A stretch of 23,280 nucleotides of DNA, taken from positions 1 to 23,280 of the forward strand of contig CAYMKL010000109.1 in assembly GCA_964390805.1 (NCBI GenBank), given 5' to 3'. Below, piece after piece: positions 14,884 through 21,137 of this stretch (its first letter is position 1; the number at the start of each line of letters is the position of its first letter). The position numbers and the translations under genes were made by a program. The notes beneath the pieces were generated by a model. That model did no database searches, had not been told where the DNA came from, and worked only from the letters and a program-made list of their open reading frames with translations. This DNA is from CAYMKL01 sp964390805. Lineage in GTDB: Bacteria > Chloroflexota > Anaerolineae > VGOG01.

Positions 14884-17800
14884 ATGAACTTTTCCAAGAA
14901 GATGGATGATGTGGACCGACTAGTCGCCAACGGACACTACGCCCAGAGTATCGTTGCTGCTGGCAGCCTGCTGGAAACGCTGCTGTCGTCTCTCTACAAC
15001 GACGCTTTCCCGCGCCTCCCGCCGGCGGCACAGCAGAAAGTGGTGGAAAAAGTCGAATCCATCGGCCGGGGCAAGGCTGTGAGCGACTTCACCCTGGGCC
15101 AGTTCGTCGGGCTGTTCCGCGAAACGCGCCTTTTCGACCAGGCTCAGACCGCCCTGGGGCGCGATCTGCCTCACCTGCGCACCGCAAATTTCAACCTCTT
15201 TGTGGATTTGCGCAACCGGGCCACCCACGCAGGAGCGGAGGTTCAGGAGGACGAAGCGCGTCTCTATGCCTCGCAACTCCGCGTCTTCCTGCGGGAAGCC
15301 GGCTATTTGAAGCCACCGCCGACGCGCCCGACAGGCCCCGCTGCGGCCCCTTCGGCTACGCTCAGGGCAGGCCTCCGCCCCTGGGCCCAGGTAGTCCACC
15401 TTCATCCCGACGTGGAGGCCGGAGAGCAAGCCACCGCTGCCTATGCCATTGACCTGGGCGCGGTCGTGGCCGGCGACCGCAACGTGCCGGCCGTCTATCG
15501 CGATCCCCGCGCCTTCTTCCGCGCCAGCTATCTGACCGCCGGCCTGCGTCGCTTGCTGCAAGAGGTGCTGGGCCGGCTGGCCGGCACCGGTCCCAAGGGT
15601 GACCGCGTGCTCCAGCTCCGCTCCCCCTTTGGCGGTGGCAAGACCCACGTCCTGCTGGCCCTCTACCATGCCGTCTGCGACCACGTCGCTTTGACTGCCC
15701 TTCCAGAAGCCCTCGATCTACCTGATCCTGGTCGGGTGCGGGTGGCGGTGTTTGACGGCGAGAAGTTCGACGCCGTAGGGGGCAAGGCCGTTCCCTTCGA
15801 CGGGGCTCAGGACAAGGACGGGGGGCGCGTTTACACCCTGTGGGGCTGGCTGGGCTGGCAACTGGCCCAATCGGCCGACGATCCGGCTCTCTTTGACCTG
15901 GTGCGGGAGCACGACGAGCGGCGGGTGGCCCCCGGCGGCGATGTGATCGCTGACCTGCTGGCGGGCGGCTCTACCCTGCTGCTGTTGGACGAGGTGCTCA
16001 AGTACATCGAGCGAGCCTACGGCCGGCCGGTGGGCGAGTCCACCCTGGGCCGCCAGACCTTTGACTTCCTCCAGAATCTGTCGGTGGAGGTGGCCCGTGC
16101 CCCTCGCGCTGTGCTGGTCTACTCCCTGCAAAAGAGCGCGCGCGAGGCCATGGACAACGTCCGCCTGCTGAACATCCTGGACGGGCTGACGAGCCGGGTA
16201 GACGCCAAGCGGGAGCCGGTCACCGGCGAGGAGATCCTGCCCGTGCTGCACCGCCGCCTGCTGACCCGCGAGCCCGACGCCAACGCCGCCCGGTCCACCG
16301 CCGAAGCCTACGCTGGCGTCGTCACCCGCACGCGTACGGCCCAGGCCACCGACGCCGCCAGCCGCCGTTTTGCCGAGGACGAGGGCCTCCAACTCCAGGC
16401 GCGGGTGGCCGCTGCCTACCCCTTCCACCCGGCACTCATTGACCTGATGCGCGAGCGGTGGGCGGCCCTCCCCGACTTCCAGCGCACCCGGGGCGCCCTG
16501 CGCTTCCTGGCCATCTGCCTGCACAGCCTCAAGCGGCAGGGCATCGCTGGCCCCCTGCTCGGTCCCGGCGACGTACCCCTGGCCGACACCGACGTGCGCT
16601 ACGCCTTCTTCACCGAGGTCGGCCAGCGAGAGGTCTTCCAGCCGGTCCTGCAGCACGACTTCATCGGTCCCAACGCCCGCACGCGACAGATTGACCAGCG
16701 GTTGGCCCGCGAGAACCCGGCTCTGAGCGGCGTCCGCCCGGCGACGCGCCTGGGTACGGCCATCCTGATGTACTCATTCGGCGGTCTGCCCCGCGACGCC
16801 AGCGCCGAGGAGGGCGAGACCCTGCCCCCTGGCGTCACCGAGGGCGAGCTGCTGGCCGCCTGCATCGGCCCCGGTCTCGACAGCATCACCGCCCAGGCGG
16901 TGCTCAAGGAGCTGCGGGAGCGGTGCCTGTACCTCCACTACGACGGCGCTCGCTACGTCTTCAAGACCATCCCCAACGTGACCAAGCTGATCGAGGACGA
17001 GGCCGAGAACGTCAAGTCGCCGGAGGTGAAGGCCGCCATCAAGCAAGAACTAGAGCGGCGCCTGGCTCGCAAGGGCAGCGTCGTCGTCTGGCCCGAAGAT
17101 AGCCAGCAGATTCCCGACGGAGTGCCGGCCTTCACCCTGGCCTACTTGCCCCTTGAGTTCGCCGACTTGAGTCGCTCGCGGCAGGATGAGCAGGCCCTGC
17201 ACCTGTTGTCCAACTACGGCGACCGGCCGCGGCGATACCGCAACGCCCTGGGCCTGGCCGTTCCCGACCGGAGCCAGTTGGAGCCGCTGCGCCGGGCCTT
17301 CCTCTACCTCAAGGCCATCGAGCGGGTGGAAACCAAGCGGGCGCGGCTCAACCTGACCAAGGAGCAACTGGCCCAACTGAAGGAGCGCAAGAGCACTGAG
17401 CATACCATTGTCGAGTCGGCCATGCGTGCCCTCTACCCTGCGGTCTGGCTGCCAAGGCCCCGCCAAGAGCTTGCGGAAGGGGGTGAGGCTGGTGGACTGG
17501 CGCTGGAGAAGGTCGAGACCGGTGGCCGGCCGCTGCAAGCCACCGGCGTCCACGAGCGGCTGATGGAGCTACTAACCATCGTCCCGCCGCCCCGCCTGTT
17601 CAACAGCCTCAGGCCGGGTCGGATAGTGGAGCTCATGCGTCTTGGGGAGGCGCTGGAAGAGGATGAGCCGCCCCGGATGGGGATTTCGACCCGCCAGGTG
17701 CGGGATGCCTTCTTCGAGACGATGGGCTTTACGCGCTTGGGGGACGAAGGGGCTATCCAGCGGGCCGTCGCCCAGGGGGTGCGGGAGGGAGTCTTTGGCT

Positions 17801-18441
17801 ACGTAGGACAGGCCCGTCTGGTGCGGGAGGAGAGGGGCATCTACCACGTCAAGCGGGAGCACGTCGCCTACAAGCGCATCCTGACCACCGACGAGATAGA
17901 CCTGGAAGATGGCTTTGTCCTGTTGGTCGTCGAGCCACCGCCTCCGCCGCAGCAGGTGCAGGTCACCCCGGAGTGGGCCACGTTGCGGCCAGGTCAGTCG
18001 CAGCAGTTCGCCGCTGTCCTCATTGATGCCGACGGCAACGTCACCCCATTTGAGCCAGTATGGACCGCCACTGGCGGTAGCATTTCGCCCGAAGGCGTCT
18101 ACACCGCTGGCGACGTCGAGGGCAGCTACCAGGTGATGGCCCGCGTCCCCGAGACCGAAGTCGTGGGCGCCGCCAACATTCTCGTGAGCACCGCACCCCC
18201 ACCGCCTCCGCCACCCCCTCCACCCCCACCGCCGCCAGGCACCCTCCGGCTGCGAATGACCCTCAACCGTCAGCAGCTTTACCAGAGCTTCAACGCCCTG
18301 GGCAACCTGACCGAGAAGGCCGGCGCCATTGATGCCACCGTCCAGGCCGAATCCGAGGACGGCTTCGACCCGGTCTGGCTGCGCAACGCCGTCTTGGAGC
18401 CGCTGGAGGAAGCGGACATCGAGGTAGAGTGGCAGGTGTAG
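14884..18441 (+). CDS. HEPN (Swt1-like)–DUF499 ATPase with Ig-like domain and polyproline linker
   Basis: A 1185-residue protein. Residues 1-140 form a HEPN-like helical domain with RNRATH (R110 to H115), fitting the Rx4-6H motif of HEPN ribonucleases. The DUF499 P-loop ATPase follows, with FGGGKTH (250-255, K253) and Walker B LLLLDE (D369, E370). Near the C-terminus a bacterial Ig-like (BIG2-type) segment lies at about 1023-1100 (VTPEWATLRPGQ to EGVYTAGDVEGSYQV). A run of 14 prolines (1105-1118) and a final domain of about 65 residues follow. AAGGAG at 14871-14876 supports the start. DUF499 proteins commonly neighbour DUF1156 methylases in defence islands. The ATPase may load or remodel DNA and HEPN may cut RNA; both roles are inference. 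Two in-frame interspersed repeats are present. Confidence 0.9.
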   Translation: MNFSKKMDDVDRLVANGHYAQSIVAAGSLLETLLSSLYNDAFPRLPPAAQQKVVEKVESIGRGKAVSDFTLGQFVGLFRETRLFDQAQTALGRDLPHLRTANFNLFVDLRNRATHAGAEVQEDEARLYASQLRVFLREAGYLKPPPTRPTGPAAAPSATLRAGLRPWAQVVHLHPDVEAGEQATAAYAIDLGAVVAGDRNVPAVYRDPRAFFRASYLTAGLRRLLQEVLGRLAGTGPKGDRVLQLRSPFGGGKTHVLLALYHAVCDHVALTALPEALDLPDPGRVRVAVFDGEKFDAVGGKAVPFDGAQDKDGGRVYTLWGWLGWQLAQSADDPALFDLVREHDERRVAPGGDVIADLLAGGSTLLLLDEVLKYIERAYGRPVGESTLGRQTFDFLQNLSVEVARAPRAVLVYSLQKSAREAMDNVRLLNILDGLTSRVDAKREPVTGEEILPVLHRRLLTREPDANAARSTAEAYAGVVTRTRTAQATDAASRRFAEDEGLQLQARVAAAYPFHPALIDLMRERWAALPDFQRTRGALRFLAICLHSLKRQGIAGPLLGPGDVPLADTDVRYAFFTEVGQREVFQPVLQHDFIGPNARTRQIDQRLARENPALSGVRPATRLGTAILMYSFGGLPRDASAEEGETLPPGVTEGELLAACIGPGLDSITAQAVLKELRERCLYLHYDGARYVFKTIPNVTKLIEDEAENVKSPEVKAAIKQELERRLARKGSVVVWPEDSQQIPDGVPAFTLAYLPLEFADLSRSRQDEQALHLLSNYGDRPRRYRNALGLAVPDRSQLEPLRRAFLYLKAIERVETKRARLNLTKEQLAQLKERKSTEHTIVESAMRALYPAVWLPRPRQELAEGGEAGGLALEKVETGGRPLQATGVHERLMELLTIVPPPRLFNSLRPGRIVELMRLGEALEEDEPPRMGISTRQVRDAFFETMGFTRLGDEGAIQRAVAQGVREGVFGYVGQARLVREERGIYHVKREHVAYKRILTTDEIDLEDGFVLLVVEPPPPPQQVQVTPEWATLRPGQSQQFAAVLIDADGNVTPFEPVWTATGGSISPEGVYTAGDVEGSYQVMARVPETEVVGAANILVSTAPPPPPPPPPPPPPPGTLRLRMTLNRQQLYQSFNALGNLTEKAGAIDATVQAESEDGFDPVWLRNAVLEPLEEADIEVEWQV
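15347..15373 (+). repeat. Interspersed TTCGRCTNCGCTCAG repeat, DUF499 copy 1
   Basis: TTCGGCTACGCTCAG followed by GGCAGG. It lies in frame in the linker between the HEPN domain and the ATPase and encodes a PSATLRAGL stretch. Confidence 0.6.
15793..15817 (+). repeat. Interspersed repeat, DUF499 copy 2 (diverged)
   Basis: TTCGACGGGGCTCAG followed by GACAAGG. This is a diverged copy in frame, encoding PFDGAQDKD, between the Walker A and Walker B motifs. Confidence 0.5.
18196..18237 (+). repeat. Polyproline-coding tract of 14 codons
   Basis: Fourteen consecutive proline codons using all four synonyms (CCC, CCA, CCG, CCT). The mix argues against simple slippage and for selection on the protein linker. 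Such a run would need elongation factor P for efficient translation. Confidence 0.9.
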
Positions 18442-18513
18442 AGGCAAAGACAACGTCATAACGCCGCCAGTGAGGCGGGCAAATCAAAATCACAAGATCA
18501 AGGAGGAAACGAC

Positions 18514-18882
18514 ATGATACAGTACATCCAATTCCCAACCGCCGATGGCGGCACCATTCTGGTGGAAGTGGAAGCCGAAGAGGAAAAGGTCGCTGGCTTG
18601 GTGAAAGCCGGTCTGGGAGAAAAGGTTCAGGCGGCCGTCGTCCAGGTTCGGGACACCTTCGAGGCGACGATGATGGAGACAGTACGCCGTAACGCCGAAG
18701 CCTTCATCCAGACGATGCGCTCCCTCTCCGACCCGCCGGCCGAGGCCGAGATCTCCTTTGGGGTGAACGCAGCCGCCGAGGCAGGCTATTCCGCCGTCGC
18801 CAAAGCCAGCGGCGAGTCGAGCTACACCGTCACCCTGACCTGGAAGCGAGAGACAAAAGAGAAAGAGTCCGAGAACGAGTAG
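18514..18882 (+). CDS. Trypco1 (trypsin-co-occurring domain 1, CU044_2847-type) protein
   Basis: A 122-residue soluble protein. It begins with beta-strand-like IQYIQFPTADGGTILVEVE, has a helical middle (about 40-75, including FEATMMETVRRNAEAFIQTMRSL) and ends with FGVNAAAEAG and YTVTLTWKRE. This matches the small Trypco1 domain, known from genomic studies to neighbour trypsin-STAND proteins in conflict systems. AGGAGG at 18501-18506, seven nt before the ATG, is the strongest ribosome binding site in the window. The next gene, a trypsin/nSTAND1 protein, begins one base after its stop, as expected for this pairing. It probably acts as a partner or adaptor of that protease; its biochemical role is not known. 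The highly charged C-terminal end (KRETKEKESENE) looks disordered. Confidence 0.85.
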   Translation: MIQYIQFPTADGGTILVEVEAEEEKVAGLVKAGLGEKVQAAVVQVRDTFEATMMETVRRNAEAFIQTMRSLSDPPAEAEISFGVNAAAEAGYSAVAKASGESSYTVTLTWKRETKEKESENE

Positions 18883-18883
18883 G

Positions 18884-20971
18884 ATGAGTGTTGATCTGAA
18901 AGCTGGCATCATCCGCATCCTCAAGCCAGATGGCTCGACGGCCGGCACCGGTTTCGTCGTCACGCACGATGGGCTCATTGCTACGTGTGCTCACGTGGTT
19001 CAATATGCCGGGGCCGGGTCAGGTGATACCGTACGCCTCGTGTTCCATTCTACCGGCGAGGAGCGAGAAGCCATAGTAGAGCCGGAGTGGTGGCGTGCGC
19101 CTGACGCTGAGGATGTGGCTATCTTGCGCTTGGAGGGGCCGTTGCCAGATGGCGTGGTGCCCCTACCGCTGGGCTCCTCTGGTGGCACCTCCAGCCACTC
19201 CTTCAAGACCTTCGGCTTCCCTGTTGCCAAGCTCGTAGAGGGAATGTGGGGTTACGGTACTCTTGGCGACCTCACCACTGAGGTGGGCTACCCTGTGCTA
19301 CAGCTAACCGACACAACGGAGGTGACCCCTGGCTTCAGTGGCGCGCCGATACTGGACACCGTCACGCGCCGCGTGGTGGGAATGGTCACTGCCATCACTG
19401 CCCCTGACCAGTACGGGCGTCTAACGGAGACTGCTTTCATCACGCCCACGGAGACCCTGCAGGCGGTGTGCCCTGTCTTGCAGGTCTCCGATGTGTGTCC
19501 TTACCGCAGTCTGGATGCCTTCACCGAGGACGATGTCGAGTTCTTCTTTGGACGCGAGCGGGTCGTGCAACGGCTCGTCGAGAGCCTGCGGCAGGAGCCT
19601 CGCTTCCTGGCCGTGTTGGGACCGTCCGGCAGTGGTAAATCGTCCCTAGTTCAGGCAGGACTGATCCCCCAGTTGCGAAAGGGGGCAGTGCCGGGCAGTG
19701 ACTGTTGGGGGGTGATCGTTGTCCGGCCAGCGGATCAGCCTTTCAGTCAACTGGAGGCTGAGGGGTTGCCAGACGCATCGGAGGGTTTGGTGAAGGCAGT
19801 GCAGGCATGGCTAGATCAGCATCCGGAACAGACCCGGCTTGTGCTGGCAATAGACCAGTTTGAGGAATTGCTGGTGACTTGCCCTCAGTCATTGCGCCAG
19901 GTCTTTGTGACACAGTTGACAGAGTTACTGGAAGCCGCTCTGCCAGTCACCGTTGTCCTAACGATGCGGGATGACTTCTACAGCCGCTTTGCCCAGGATG
20001 CGCCGGCACTGCTGGCATGGCTGGAACGGCGTCTGGTGAACGTGCCGCCGACGCTGGAGCATGATGAACTGCAGGCAATCGTCGAGGAGCCTGCCCGGGC
20101 CGTTGGCTTGGTGTTTGAGACCGGCTTAGTAGATGTCATTCTGGAGGATGTACTGGAAAGTGTCCCCGGCAGGGGAGGGCAGGTAGGGCGCAGCACGGTG
20201 TTGCCGTTGTTGGAATTTGCTTTGACCCAACTCTGGGAGCGACGGCAGGACGGAGTGCTGACCTACGAAGCCTACGATGCCATCGGTGGGGTAACGGGTG
20301 GGCTGACGCAATGGGCCGACCGTGCGTACTACGGTTTGGCGAAGGAGGAACAGCGGCTGGCTCGCCGGGTGCTCACTGACTTAGTGCACTTGGGGGACGA
20401 GAGCCAGGGGCTGCCCGACAGCCGACGGCGGAGGCCGATCGGTACGCTCAGCCGGGATAAGGGTGAGCGCGAGGCGGTTCACGGGGTGGTGCAACGACTA
20501 GCCGACGCTCGCCTGCTGGCGACCGGGCGTGACCTTCAGAGCGGGCAAGAAACAGCGGAGTTGATCCACGACACGCTGTTGCGGGAGTGGGGGCTATTAC
20601 AGGAATGGCTGAGGGAGGACCGCCGGTTTCTGGCGTGGCGACAGGTACTGGAGGGAGGGGTACGAGCGTGGGTGGAGAGTGCGCCTGATGACGTTGCGTG
20701 TCGGGATGCAACACGGCTTTTACGGTATGACGAGATGGATGAGGCGCTTCGCTGGCTGTCAGAGCGGGAGAATGATTTGGGAACGGACGAGAAGGCTTTC
20801 ATCCGAAAGAGCGAGACCCTTAGGAAGCGGCAACTACTCAGAAAGGCTATCCTGACGTTTGCAAGTGCGGTATTCCAAGGCATTTTTGTTTTCAAGAATC
20901 TGAGACGTGGTGCCGATTTGCTCGATGTCCGACGTCGTTCTCCGCCATCAGATAGAGGGGGAGGCGTCTAA
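18884..20971 (+). CDS. Trypsin-like protease / nSTAND1 NTPase, apparently lacking the usual WD40 tail
   Basis: A 695-residue protein. The protease domain has His37 (TCAH), Asp77 (EDVAIL) and Ser152 (GFSGAP). The nSTAND1 NTPase begins with YRSLDAFTEDDVEFFFGRE (about 206-224), then has Walker A GPSGSGKSS (K252) and Walker B AIDQFEEL (D324). A winged-helix region follows, ending with REWGLLQEWLREDRRFLAWR. Family members usually continue into a transmembrane helix and WD40 repeats. Here the protein stops soon after, with a short hydrophobic stretch (AILTFASAVFQGIFVF, about 654-669) and an unrelated-looking basic tail. The sensor may therefore be lost, or supplied by the Trypco1 protein. The start lies one base after the Trypco1 stop, implying translational coupling. 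The domain calls are firm. Confidence 0.9.
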   Translation: MSVDLKAGIIRILKPDGSTAGTGFVVTHDGLIATCAHVVQYAGAGSGDTVRLVFHSTGEEREAIVEPEWWRAPDAEDVAILRLEGPLPDGVVPLPLGSSGGTSSHSFKTFGFPVAKLVEGMWGYGTLGDLTTEVGYPVLQLTDTTEVTPGFSGAPILDTVTRRVVGMVTAITAPDQYGRLTETAFITPTETLQAVCPVLQVSDVCPYRSLDAFTEDDVEFFFGRERVVQRLVESLRQEPRFLAVLGPSGSGKSSLVQAGLIPQLRKGAVPGSDCWGVIVVRPADQPFSQLEAEGLPDASEGLVKAVQAWLDQHPEQTRLVLAIDQFEELLVTCPQSLRQVFVTQLTELLEAALPVTVVLTMRDDFYSRFAQDAPALLAWLERRLVNVPPTLEHDELQAIVEEPARAVGLVFETGLVDVILEDVLESVPGRGGQVGRSTVLPLLEFALTQLWERRQDGVLTYEAYDAIGGVTGGLTQWADRAYYGLAKEEQRLARRVLTDLVHLGDESQGLPDSRRRRPIGTLSRDKGEREAVHGVVQRLADARLLATGRDLQSGQETAELIHDTLLREWGLLQEWLREDRRFLAWRQVLEGGVRAWVESAPDDVACRDATRLLRYDEMDEALRWLSERENDLGTDEKAFIRKSETLRKRQLLRKAILTFASAVFQGIFVFKNLRRGADLLDVRRRSPPSDRGGGV

Positions 20972-21137
20972 CAGTTTGAGAGTGGTAGGCCTTGCACCGT
21001 GTGTTCGATCCTGGATAGAGACAGACCATCGACCAAGCCGCTGGTGGCATGCTCGGTGAATTAATCTGGGATTATCTTCCACCGGATGCATGATGTGATC
21101 AGGAACGGCGCCGACTTCTTTAACCCGTTTATTGGAC
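20972..21137 (+). other. Gap between the two right-hand protease-NTPase genes
   Basis: No complete gene, strong promoter or terminator is seen in these 166 nt. A short open frame at 21086-21160 reads VIRNGADFFNPFIGRGRAAH, which looks like a protein fragment rather than random sequence. Together with the absent ATG for the next gene, this suggests a decayed or rearranged junction. Confidence 0.4.

Noticed and set aside
15718..16656. Open frame of 312 codons on the - strand
   Set aside because: It lies antisense to the conserved ATPase core of DUF499. High GC gives long empty frames here, and the translation shows no domain.
20972..21137. Insertion sequence or attachment site at the junction of the two right-hand protease genes
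   Set aside because: No terminal inverted repeats, target duplication or transposase fragment could be identified.
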